Assembly (NCBI GenBank): GCA_002179805.1
Contig: NAVB01001248.1
Span: forward strand, 1 to 21,282
DNA from: Acanthamoeba lenticulata
Taxonomy: Eukaryota > Discosea > Longamoebia > Acanthamoebidae
Direction: 5' to 3'
Length of the DNA stretch: 21,282 nucleotides
The translations under genes and the position numbers were made by a program. The notes under the pieces were generated by a model, which saw nothing but the letters and a program-made list of their open reading frames with translations, searched no databases and was not told where the DNA came from. Of the stretch, positions 1 to 9,327 are shown one piece after another; the first letter of the stretch is position 1; every line of letters begins with the position of its first letter.

Positions 1-3000
1 GCACAGCCGCGTACACGGCGATTTCCGGGGTGGAGGGATCGCGCTTGGTCCAGTACTCGTTGACGCAGCCGCAGATGATGCGGCTCGTGTCCACGAGGCA
101 GTGGAGTTTGGCTGGAGACAAAGGCGTGCGTCGTGAGCGAGCGCTTCAACATCGTGGCGACGACTCGCAGCATAAACAAACGCGGATGCTGACGTACCCA
201 CGGGCGTGGCCAACTCGGTGATGGCGGCCATCATGTTGATGGCCTTCTGATACGGCTCGCCACCTCCCGGCCGTCCCTCCCCGCCCTTGTTGTCGTCGAG
301 CAGCCACAACTTGGGGTTGTCGATAAGGTCGGAAGTTGAGATATCGGCAAACTCCTCCATCTTACGCTGGAAATTGGTGTCTTCCACGATGTACTGGACC
401 GATTGTGTTTTTTGCCGTCCCCGCCCGCCGGTCAAGAATGAAGAAAGAACGAAAGCGAAGCAGGAGAGAGGCGCTTACGCGTTTGACGTAGACGGGGTAG
501 ATGACGTCGTAGAGGGACGAAAACACGCAGTGCTCGGCAGCCAGGCGGGCTGTGTGAACGAACTGCTCCACATGCGCCACTTCGCCCCCGTAGTAGTGCT
601 CCACCGTCACCGTCAACCGATCTAGTTTCATTCAAAATAAATAAATCAAAAAAAAAAAAAAAACTGGCCAAGACCTTTTGATTCTTATAAAAATGATAAC
701 AAATAAAGAAAATGATAAAAGCATTCAAATACTGAACAATAGTTTCAAAAATTAAGAACATGAGATCGATTACGCACCAAGGAAGGTGCGGATTTCTTCG
801 ATGATGCGAGTGAGGGCGGTTGATGGGCGCGCCGAGAGGATGCGATCCTTGTGACGCATGAACGAGTCGGTGAAGTCGATCATGATCTTCCCAAGTGGAT
901 GATTATGGAGCCTGTGTGTGTTGCGAAAAGAAGAAATGATCATCAACCACCGAGCCATCCAGCCAGAGGCAGCGTGCGCTGAGCTTGGGAGGAGGCAAGC
1001 GTACGCAAAAATCTTGTTCATGTGGCCAAAGATTTGCGCCTTTTGGGTGTCGAGCTGCTGCTGCGTGGGCGCGGCTGCTCCTTCGGCATCCTCCCGCATC
1101 CGGCGTAGGAACTCCTCGTCGTATGTCTTGTAGCTCTGCTTTGTCGACATGCCGCCCACCGCCACATAACATCAGTCTCGTTGCGGGACGACATGCAAGA
1201 CGCGCGCGCGCGAACAGGGCCAAGGACCTTGTCGTCGCCCGACCCTACAGCGATGGAGCTGAGCTTTGCGAAGAGGCCGGACAAGGGCCCGTTCCGCTCC
1301 GAGCTCGACTTGCTCTTCTTCTTGCCTGTGGTGGCGGTGTTGGTGGTAGAGGAGGTGCTGGGGGATTGCGGGCGGTGGCCGGCCTCCTCCTTCTTCGCGG
1401 GCGAGGCCTCGGCGGGCTTGGGCTGGATCTCCTTAAAGGCAAAAGATGACGACGAGGCAGCCAGGCGGCGGAGCTCCTTGCGTACGCCCTGGAGCCACGG
1501 CTCAATCTCGTCGGCGCTCCGCGTGGCAAAGTAGAAAATCTGGTCGTTGCGGCACTGCACCCCGAACGAGTGCCGCTTGCCCGTGTTCTTGTGGGCGTCG
1601 AGCAGGAGGGCCTTGACGCTCGTCAGCGGGAGCACGAGCCGCGGCCCCGCATGCTTGAGCCCGGCGGCCGGTGGGGCGTCGAAGAGGTGTAGGCCGGCCT
1701 CGCGAAGTAGAGTCCAGCTCTTGACGAATCGCACCGACGGGCGTTCACACACGAAGAGCCATCCCTCACAATACTGCGCGCATTGATAGAAATTAGCCGC
1801 AAAAATGATTCAAATAACTGGAAGAATCGTACCTCGAAATAGGGCGATTCCAGAGCTTTCTGCTGGGGCTGGGGCTGAGGCTGAGGCTGGGCTTGGCGCC
1901 TGTCGGGCTGCTGGGCCTTGGGCCGCCCATCGCCGGCCGGCAAAGCCGAGGCGGCGGGCCGGCCCTGTTGAGCCGCTGAGGCCGGGCCCCCGGGGGCGGT
2001 GGTCACCGGCGGGGGCCCTCCAAGGAGGCTCTGCTGGGAGGGCGTCTTCTGGAGGATCTGTGGAAACTGTGTGAAGCTCTGGCTCTGCTGGAGCGTCTGG
2101 TACTTTTGGATGAAGGCCTGGTACTGCGGCGTCAGCTGCGGCACCGCGTAGAACTGCTGCGCCGGGTAGCCGCCGACCGCGGGCGGCGGGCCCACCTGCC
2201 CTGTGGTGGACGGCGGCATCTGCGGCAGCATGTACTGCGGCGGAAGTCGCTGCTGCTGTTGCTGCTGGATTTGCTGTGGCGATTGTGTGAGCGGCGGCTG
2301 AGCGGCAGGCGAGTAGAGCGCGTAGGGGTAGGCCGCCTGGACGGCGCCGTTGGGCGTGACGGCCAAGGGCTGGTAGGGCCCGACGAGCGGCGACGATGAC
2401 GACGATGACAATGGCGCGGCCAACGACGACGATGATGTCGACGACGAAGAAAAAGGTGCAGACAATGACGGCGGAGCGCCCGCGTATTGTGGCTGCGGCG
2501 CCAGCATGGCAAATGGCACGGATGGACTGCCGCTGGCGCCGGCTGCCGAGGCCGGCTGGGGCGCATAGTAGAACATCTGTGGGGGCATGCCTGCCGGCCC
2601 GTTCATGACGGGCTTCTGCTGCATGGGCTGCTGGCCCGCCCTTTGTTGCTGTGCCTGCTGCTGGTGCTGCTGATGCTGCCCCTGCTGGTGCTGATGCACC
2701 GGGGTTGGCTGGAGCGGCGGGAAACCCATGAAGGCGCCACCGCCCAGCTGGGGGACGTGCGTGGGTGTGGCCGGGAACGGGGAAGGCTGCTGCGCCGCCG
2801 TTGACCGCTCGGTCCGCTCGCTGGAGGCGCGCATGCGAGACTCAGCGCTGCCGCGCGTGGGTTGCACGGAGGAGGGCGGGGGGACGCTGCCCCGGCCTGG
2901 CCGCTCGGGCTGTCGCTGCGGCTGCTGCTGCCTCCGCCGCTGAGCCTCGGCGAGCTCCTCGCGTTCGGTCTGCTCGTAGAGGCACAGGTCGAGGTGGACA

Positions 3001-3153
3001 TCCACTTCCGCCTCGGGCATGCGGACGCCGCACACAGGGCAAGCCACTACAGAGTGCATCGATTGTTATGAATTTAATGGGAGAAACAAAGGAGCAAAAA
3101 AAGAGCTTGTTACCTTTCACGATGCTCGATCCACTCTGCGATTCATCAGACAT
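1..3153 (-). CDS. UBZ4 zinc finger / PH / VPS9 protein, probable Rab GTPase exchange factor (3' partial)
   Basis: Exons (minus): 3153-3114, 3046-1833, 1773-1228, 1135-1005, 911-778, 621-479, 393-198 and 111 to beyond the left edge; about 838 residues are visible and phase is kept at every junction. Residues 16-36 show C-x2-C-x11-H-x3-C, a UBZ4/Rad18-type ubiquitin-binding finger. Residues 40-415 are low complexity, rich in Q, P and S. A PH domain follows at about 419-523, beginning EGWLFV and ending in the usual tryptophan helix (EPWLQGVRKEL). After a charged linker comes a helical region and a VPS9 domain (about 690 onward) with AEHCVFSSLYDVIYP and the TP-x2-KLHCL segment. VPS9 domains catalyse GDP/GTP exchange on Rab5-type GTPases on endosomes; PH suggests phosphoinositide binding. 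The third intron uses a weak GTCCTT donor, so its border is less certain. The end of the VPS9 domain is outside the window. Confidence 0.85.
1880..2800 (-). repeat. Low-complexity Q/P/S-coding tract with CAG/CAA runs
   Basis: Inside exon 2 of the VPS9 gene the coding strand carries several short CAG/CAA runs. The clearest lie near 2250-2275 and 2635-2700 and encode runs such as QQIQQQQQQ. A serine-coding stretch lies near 2390-2460. A disordered linker between the zinc finger and the PH domain is the simplest reading. Confidence 0.8.
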
Positions 3154-3654
3154 TTACGAAAATGGCGATTAGAATAAAATTTGAAAACAGGGCATGGTGG
3201 GAGGTGAACCATAGTGGATTCTCCCTTGCTCGATGCACTACTATACTCGATGGGGCCGAGGCGGTGGCCGAGACAAACAATTCGAAAGATGGGCCTCGTG
3301 TCTCCTCAGAGGAAATTGACGGAAAATCGGCTTTACGCTCCGCAACTTCCCGATGCCATCAGGCTTGCAGTTCTCACTTCTGCCTCTTCAACACGCTCCT
3401 GTGCCCAATAGCAGCGACAAGTCGTTCGTCGTGATGAGCCACACGCCAGCTCGATGCTGCGCCTGCACCGTTCGGTGGAGGTGGTTGATGACGCTGACCC
3501 GGGAGCCCACCAGCGCACAGGAACCAGCTGGTCTTTTGAGCGGCCATTTTGGGCTCTTCGCTCCTCGCTCGCCGAGAACCACGACGAGCGCCAATAGCGT
3601 GCGCGTGAGCGTATTTGTTGAGCAGTGGAGCAACAACAGGGGCACAGAACACAA
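3154..3654. promoter_or_regulatory. Divergent intergenic region between the VPS9 and F-box genes
   Basis: 501 nt separate the two divergent start codons (3153 minus, 3655 plus), so both promoters and 5' UTRs should lie here. I see no convincing TATA box, RNA gene or conserved ORF. The short ORFs in this interval have no recognisable domain and no splice continuity with either neighbour. Confidence 0.5.
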
Positions 3655-4852
3655 ATGGAGAAGGATGAGGAAGGCGAGGCTGCAGCCTCGCCCGGGGAAC
3701 TGCCTCTCCCCAAGGAGCTTATGATACACGTTCTGTGCTTCCTCATTCCTGCCCCGCACGTGCATGAAGCGTCTGTAGGAGGAGAGAAGGACGCGGCACT
3801 GGCGCCCTGCCCAACGCTGGAAGACGGGGTGCGGTGGGTCTTCCTTGGGGCAGGCCTCGTGTGCCGTACGTGGCACCTTTGCCTGACGGGCGTCGACCCT
3901 CTCACTGGGCATCCGAACTGCCCAGACCTGTGGCGCTTGCTGTCCTGCGCCTGTGGCTTCTGGCGCAGTGACGCCCCTCTGCCGCGTGCCATCTTCCAAG
4001 AGCGGGAAGACTGGCGCCAGTTCTTCATACGCGGTCTGCCCCCCCCTCTCTTCCTGCTGGCAAGCATAGTCTGTTATTCACAGTTTAAATGTTGTTTCAC
4101 AACAACACGCTCTCGCGTGGCAGAATGCCAACAAAACTGGACTTGGAGCGCCGCGAGGCAGGTGGGCAAGCTGGGCCCGGAACTGGGCGAGGCGCGGTTC
4201 CTGCTGACACACCAGGGCAAAAAGGCCACCCTGCTCATCAACACCATCAACGCAGACGACAATGGCTACGCCTGTGGTAGCATCATGACCGGTAGCCACC
4301 AGCTAGAAAGCGTGTGATCATGGTGAGCGGTCTGGTTGACCCCACGTTGTTGCGCAGATCAGCAGATCACCGACAAACGGAACCGGATCAGGATCAAGGT
4401 GTCCCGCACGACGGGCTTCTTCACGCTGGGCGTGTGCACTGGCGACTTGCCCGCCCAGCCGTCCTACCGCAAGAACTTTGCTGCCTTTGTGGAGTGGGAC
4501 AACCAGATGATCAGCTACGACGTCACCGGCCAGCTCATCAATCACCACTACAAGCAAGGTTTGTCGGCCATCGCTGTCCCCGCGACAGCGGAAAGCTCAC
4601 CTTTCTCTCTTGCTTGCCACAGCGAGCTTCCCCGGGTTCGGCGACGGCGATGAGCTCGAGGCGTGCGTCGAGGCGGACTCGCTGCGGTACTTCCGCAATG
4701 GAGAAGAGGTGGGCGGCACACGGCTCGGGTCACTGCCTCGGCCATGGCACTTCTACTGGGCGGCCAACTGCAAGGGTTCATCGGCGCGCATCCTGCGCTC
4801 TAGTGAACGTGCGCAGTGCGCGTGCTCTCCCGCATGCACCCGTCATGCATGA
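3655..4852 (+). CDS. F-box and SPRY domain protein (FBXO45-like)
   Basis: Proposed exons 3655-4033, 4124-4276, 4358-4558 and 4623-4852 give 320 residues in phase. ATG 3655 is the first methionine; the frame upstream opens only from a GTG. Residues about 20-85 form an F-box: LPKELMIHVLCFL, then GLVCRTWHLCL and LWRLL. The rest is a SPRY/B30.2-like domain with KVSRTTGFFTLGVCTGDLP, WDNQMISYDVTGQL, a GDGDELEACVE turn and a final HFYWAANCKG strand. F-box proteins recruit SKP1/cullin-1 ubiquitin ligases and SPRY domains bind substrate; this pairing and size match FBXO45, whose ligase uses a variant complex. The first intron (4034-4123) is 90 nt and contains no in-frame stop, so it could be retained. 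The second intron is needed to avoid the TGA at 4316. Its donor could be 4277 or a few bases later, and its acceptor 4357 or 4365. Confidence 0.83.
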
Positions 4853-4969
4853 CCCTCGGCCTGAAATAGTCAGATAGGCCTTGTGTAGGTAAACAAAGAC
4901 AATGTACACTACGCCTTGCAAGTACCTACGAAGCTGTGGCATGAACGACGTCGCAAACGCATCAACTAG
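4853..4969. other. Short intergenic gap between tandem SPRY genes
   Basis: Only 117 nt lie between the stop of the F-box/SPRY gene and the proposed ATG of the next gene on the same strand. No AATAAA signal is visible. If the first exon of the downstream gene is wrong, the true gap is longer. Confidence 0.45.
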
Positions 4970-6274
4970 ATGGGTCCCTATGGCTACGAGTGTGCCCTCA
5001 GCTTTTTCTTGGCGGTTCGGGCGAAGGTTCAGTTAAAACCGGTTGTGGCCACGTCACGTCCGAATACAGGCCCAGTCGTACAACTTGACCGTGAAAAGTG
5101 TGCAACATGGTGCGCCCTTTCTTGCTTATTTTGTCTTCAAGGTCCTAAACGAGGCGGTGCAGGCTGTGGTTGAGGCGAATGCGTTTTTTGTGCAAGTGGC
5201 CGGGTGGGGCTCGCCTAGAGCAGTGGCTCTGCTCGACGGGCACATCTACTTCCAGGCTGCAACATGCTACCCTTGCCCCATCTGCGATCGTCGTGTTGAC
5301 CAGCTGACGCAGGGCATGCAGCGGTTTGCTCATCCTGCTCCCCCTCCTTGCTTTGTGTTCTGCATTTCATTTTATTTATTATTTTTACTCCACGCCAGGA
5401 GCGGCAAGGGCGTCGGAACAGAGCAGCGACTTCTCGAGAAGCTGCTCTTCTTCGTGGTGCCCATCCCGCCCTCGATGAGCAGCTGCGTTGGACCTGCCGA
5501 GGCGGTGGACTACCTGAGCGAGGTGTTTGATCACCAGCTCATTCTACTCACCACGGGCGAGGGACAGCCCATCAAGCTACCCATGAAGAGCCAGATCTAC
5601 GACGCCGTCGAGGTCAAAGGTACCTTCCCATTGGCTTCTTTCCATTTTGCCCACTCGCCCGAGAGGCGCTAACAGCTCCATGAAACAAGACATCACGTGG
5701 GACGAGCAGAACACCAGCAACAGCCTCACGATTACCAACGGCGGTAAGACGCTGGAGTGGGTGGAGCCCAGCCCGGCCATCTGGCTGCCCTCCCAGACGA
5801 CGGGCCGTCTAGGCGGCGGGTCTTTCCGCCTCGAGTTCAACATCGAGGAGATTGCCGACCGGCAGATCGGCGTGGGCTTCCTGCTCGCCGCGCCCGACTG
5901 GTACTTCTTCAATCGCGACTCCACATGAGGCCCAGGGGCTTGTACCTCACCAAAAAGACACCTTTAGGGGGTTCTTTGGCTACCTGGGCGCGAGCGACAC
6001 GGCCTGGTCCTATGACGCCTATGAGGGCGCCATCGTCAACGACACAAAGGCCGTGCACAGCGACCTGCCCAAGATCGAGAAGCAGGGCGTCGTCGCGCTG
6101 GAGCTCGAGCTGGTGAAGGGCCAGCCCCACCGAGCCCGCTTCGTCGTCAACGGGACGCCCACGCCAGAGATCCCTCTGCCCGACAACGCTGTCGTTATCC
6201 CGGCCGCGTGCCTCCTCAAGCAGGGTCAGAAGGTGACCCTCCAGCACTTCATCAACAAGACCAAGGCCAATTAA
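4970..6274 (+). CDS. SPRY-like domain protein with uncharacterised N-terminal half
   Basis: Proposed exons 4970-5077, 5142-5323, 5399-5619, 5690-5900 and 5968-6274 keep phase and give 342 residues. The acceptor at 5141 follows a strong pyrimidine tract. The 67-nt intron 5901-5967 removes the TGA at 5926 and restores the SPRY core as APDWGFFGYLGAS. The C-terminal 190 residues form a SPRY-like fold: GRLGGGSFRLEFNI, IGVGFLL, then WSYDAYEGAIV and RARFVVNGT. The N-terminal half has a CPIC motif and a FFVVPIPPSMSSC stretch, which I do not recognise. The family is a ligand-binding beta sandwich, and the molecular role is unknown. The first exon and start codon are the weakest part, because no in-frame ATG exists in exon 2. 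An AT-rich, A-rich stretch just after the TAA (6275-6312) may hold the poly(A) site. Confidence 0.7.
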
Positions 6275-6434
6275 CTATTTAAATGAACATTTTTAATCAA
6301 AAAAAAAATATTTTTCTTATGGGAGGGACGATGATCGTCTCGGCTCAGAGGAAAATGCGTGAACACAGTGGAAGAAGAGGAAGAGGAGGAAGGAAGGACA
6401 AGAGTTGCGTCATCACCATCCTCAAGTTGTCAAC
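6275..6434. other. Convergent 3' intergenic region, A/T-rich
   Basis: 160 nt separate the TAA of the SPRY-like gene (6274) from the TAA of the kelch-like gene (6435). The left part has ATTTAAATGAAC and a run of ten A at 6300-6309. No gene is visible; it must hold the 3' UTRs of both genes. Confidence 0.5.
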
Positions 6435-8255
6435 TTACGCAAAGAGGGAGGCCAAGAAGGTGAAGACGGAGAAGGGCCGGAGGGAGGAAGCCGGCGACGC
6501 GACGTAGAGGTAGTAGGCGTCGAAAAAGTTGGTGTGGATCTCCGTCTGGCTGGTCACGTTGAAGACGAGGCCCGTGGTCACCACGACGGCGTGGCTCGTG
6601 CCGGCCGCTGTCGGGTAGGCGCGGCCTGCATCACGGGCGGACGACCGATCAGACCAAGATCACAAGAGCTTGAAGAAGGAAGTGAAACATACCCTCGCTC
6701 AACTCGGCGACGGTCCAGGTGCTCGTGGGGACGTGGTAGATGTCGACACGGCGCGCGTAGGTCTCGCTGATGACCTCGCCGCTGGTGGCGTTCTTGACCG
6801 AGCTGGTGATGCCGCCGGCGAACACGATGAAGTCGTCAGTGGCCGTGGCGGTCAACATGCCGCGGGCCACCGAAAGGCGCTGCGTCGTGCGCTCGCCCGT
6901 GGCCGTGTTGAAGATGTCGACCACATCCGAGAACTGGGTCACGACCGTGTCGTTCCTGTTGCGGAAACAAACGAGGAAAAAAAAGGCTCGTTAGCACCAC
7001 AGCCGCCACTGATCGCGGAGGAGAGCCAGGCGTGGGGCGTACTCGGTGACGTAGCCAGAGACGCCGCCGCCGAGCATGATCAGGTTGTGGGTCGACGCGC
7101 CGGCTAGGAAGCCGCGGGCCTGCGAGAGGCTGCGCATCGTCGAGTTGACCTTGAGGTCAGCGCTGACGATGTCGATGGTGTCATACACCGTCTCGTCGCC
7201 GTTGGAACCGCCGGCGAACCAGGCGGTGCCGTCGGTCGAGGTCACGGCCGCGACGCCGATACGCGCGCTGCTCAACGCAAGGGTCGAGAGGCCGTTCGTG
7301 GTGCTGTCGATCAACAGCAGCTCTGCTCGTCCCGAAGACAACGACGACGATCAGCGGGTGCTGCATCATCACGAGGACATCAGTGGAGGCCGTACCGCTA
7401 AGGAGGCTGCTGCCGTCGGCGTGCTGGCCGCTGCCGAAGACGGCGTAGCGCTTGTTGACGACGGCGCCGACAAAGTCCTTGGCGTCGGAAGGGAAAAGGC
7501 CGGTGGCGTTGTAGGTCTTGTACTCGGTCCACAAGGCGTCCTTGGGCAGCATGCCGGGGTAGCAGTTGGTGGAGTTGAAGGCCGGGATGATGCTCGACGA
7601 GGCAACGCCGTCAGCAACTGGCATCGCGAACACACTGGACCACGGACATTTAAAAATAAAAAATGTGTTAGTCACTCCGCCAATCAGGTTTAAGAGGGAG
7701 TTTATAAATAATGGTTTGTTTTTTAAAAAATTAAAAAAAGTGTCAATTTAAAAAACGTACATTTGGCCGATGGCCACAGCGACGGTGCCATTGACGTAGC
7801 GCGTGCGCGGCAGGACGTTAATGTTCCACACACCGATGTTGGACTCCAACACTGAGACACGGAGCACTGTGTTCCTCACAGTGTCGCCCGGTCTGCACGG
7901 AGAGCGGAGGAATACCGAGGGAGATTCGTGAGGCGAGCTCAAGCGACGGAAAGTGATTCACTCCATGACAAGTTGTTTGTTTCTTTTGTTTTAATAATAT
8001 ATATTATTTTTAAAAAAGAAGCGAAATCTTGAAAGGATGGGAAAGAAAAGGCGTTTGTCAAAGAAGCTTGGCGTACCGGTTGCCGCCCAAAAAGGCCACG
8101 TTGTTGCACATGGAGAAGGTCCCGTAGTGGTCGCCACCGTAGGTACGGTACTTGGTGTAGGGAACCGCGATGATGGTACCGGCCTCGACGACCGAGAGAA
8201 CGGCCAGAGCGACCACGAGCCCCAGCAAGAAGAACTTCAACCCGCTGTGGTTCAT
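6435..8255 (-). CDS. Secreted or GPI-anchored kelch-like beta-propeller protein
   Basis: Six exons (minus): 8255-8077, 7892-7761, 7634-7396, 7322-7043, 6955-6693 and 6625-6435. All junctions are in phase, giving 427 residues. Residues 1-25 are a clean signal peptide (basic start, FFLLGLVVALAVLSVV, A-x-A-like end). The body repeats a kelch-like unit: AWFAGG then YDTIDIV, LIMLGGG then FSDVVDIFN, IVFAGG then ARRVDIYH, plus degenerate copies. Several N-x-S/T sites (NGT, NST, NAT, NDT, NVT) suit a glycosylated extracellular protein. The last 20 residues are serine-rich then hydrophobic (PFSVFTFLASLFA) with no charged tail, as in a GPI-attachment signal. Donors are mostly GTACG. The propeller probably binds protein or sugar at the surface; its ligand is unknown. 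Intron 1 (184 nt) is AT-rich. Confidence 0.82.
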
Positions 8256-8523
8256 CTTATGAACTTGTGTGCGGCGTGGGTTAAGCGTTGCAGCGTGGTC
8301 TGTTCGAGAGCGGAGAGGGGCTGTGTGCGCTCCAGGGCACGCCAACGTCCGTCTCAATCCCTCGGGGTTAGGCGTAGCACTTAGCTACCTGCGGCCCATT
8401 GGTTGTCCAGGATTGTCGTCCAATAGGCGGGCGATGTCTTTATTGCGTACGGCGCAACCAAGGCACCTACGGCCCCGGATACGGGCACACGCCGCTATTC
8501 GAAATATGTGGGTCGAAGTCGCA
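8256..8523 (-). promoter_or_regulatory. Upstream region of the kelch-like gene with paired CCAAT boxes
   Basis: This 268-nt gap holds the promoter of the kelch-like gene and the 3' end of the START gene, both on the minus strand. An ATTGG at 8398-8402 (CCAAT on the minus strand, about 145 nt upstream of the kelch ATG) faces a CCAAT at 8420-8424. This makes two oppositely oriented boxes 17 nt apart. CCAAT boxes bind NF-Y in many eukaryotes; use here is inference. Confidence 0.35.
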
Positions 8524-9268
8524 TCAGTCGGCCTGAGAGGTGCTGGTGGTGGCCAGCTCACGGAGGTAAGCTCGAAGCCCGGCGATGGTCAACAGCATCT
8601 GATCGCCCAAGGCCTGCTCCACCGCCACCCTCGGCAGCCAGCCTTTCAAGTCGGAATGCCACATCAGCAGCACGTGGACCTTGGAGGGGTCCTCCTTGTG
8701 GCGCCAGACCCGCGTGCCGCACGCGTGGTTGTGGCCGCGGACGACGCCTTGCTCCTCGGGCTTGATGGAGTGCGTCACGCTGGCGCCCCACGCCATGATG
8801 GCGTCGCGGGCGGCCTCGTCGACCCAAGCCCAGTCGCGCAGGTCCAGGAAGCCTCGTGGAGAGATGACCCCGCCCAGCGCCGGCAGGGTGCGGCTGTAGT
8901 CGAGCGTGCGTCGGTCGGCCAGCTGCAGCACTTCGCCGCTGTCCGGGTGGAAGGCCTTGTCCCACTGCATGCGGTGCCTCCACTCGTAGTAGGCCTCGAA
9001 CGCGGTCTGCACGGGCGCCTCAAGCACCGCCTCACACTTGTACACGGCGAGTCCGCCGTGGGTGCTCCTGAAGACCACCACCCCGTCCTGCCGGCCGGTC
9101 GTTGAGTTCAACTGCCACGAAGGTCGGAGGTAAAAGCTGCAGAAGAGGGGGAGGGTGTGCCTGCTCAGCCTGGACCACCCAGGCCAGGTTGTTCAGCTTG
9201 TGCTCAAACTCTTGCCGTACCTTGGCCGATAGGGCGTCCCAGTCCCTCGTTTCATCCTTGGCCGTCAT
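8524..9268 (-). CDS. START-domain lipid-transfer protein (or C-terminal part of a C2-START protein)
   Basis: Two exons (minus) 9268-9179 and 9111-8524 give 225 residues. The 67-nt intron joins LNNLAW to LNSTTGRQDGVVVF. An alternative acceptor at 9130 would add a few residues but needs a different donor. The START fold is recognised from W-x9-GVVVF, YKCEAVLEAPVQTAFE, RMQWDKAFHPDSGEVL, the SPRGFLDLRDWAW strand, a basic-to-acidic VHVLLMWHSDLKGWLP segment and the long C-terminal lid helix. START domains carry a single sterol, phospholipid or ceramide in a hydrophobic tunnel; the ligand cannot be read from sequence. There is no signal peptide or membrane segment. Its ATG is only 59 nt after the stop of the C2 gene on the same strand. 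A 74-nt in-phase intron (9349-9276) could join the two genes. Confidence 0.83.
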
Positions 9269-9327
9269 CTTGATGCTGTTTGTTTATGTTTTTTTAAAAT
9301 TTATTTGTTTTGTAAATTAATAATGTA
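9269..9327 (-). other. 59-nt AT-rich gap between the C2 and START reading frames
   Basis: The sense strand here is A-rich with an AAATAAA-like element and ends in AAACAG just before the START ATG. It is either an exceptionally short intergenic region, or most of an intron with a GTCGCT donor at 9349 and an acceptor at 9276 that keeps the frame. It lacks the pyrimidine-rich 3' end seen in other introns here, so I cannot decide. Confidence 0.5.

Noticed and set aside
3162..3434. Possible small gene in the VPS9/F-box intergenic region
   Set aside because: No domain, no splice signals linking it to anything, and low-information composition.
3333..4067. 244-residue open frame on the minus strand
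   Set aside because: Antisense shadow of the F-box exon, with arginine/serine-rich composition typical of a GC-rich reverse frame.
8269..9105. 278-residue open frame on the plus strand
   Set aside because: Antisense to the START domain and without any domain-like pattern.
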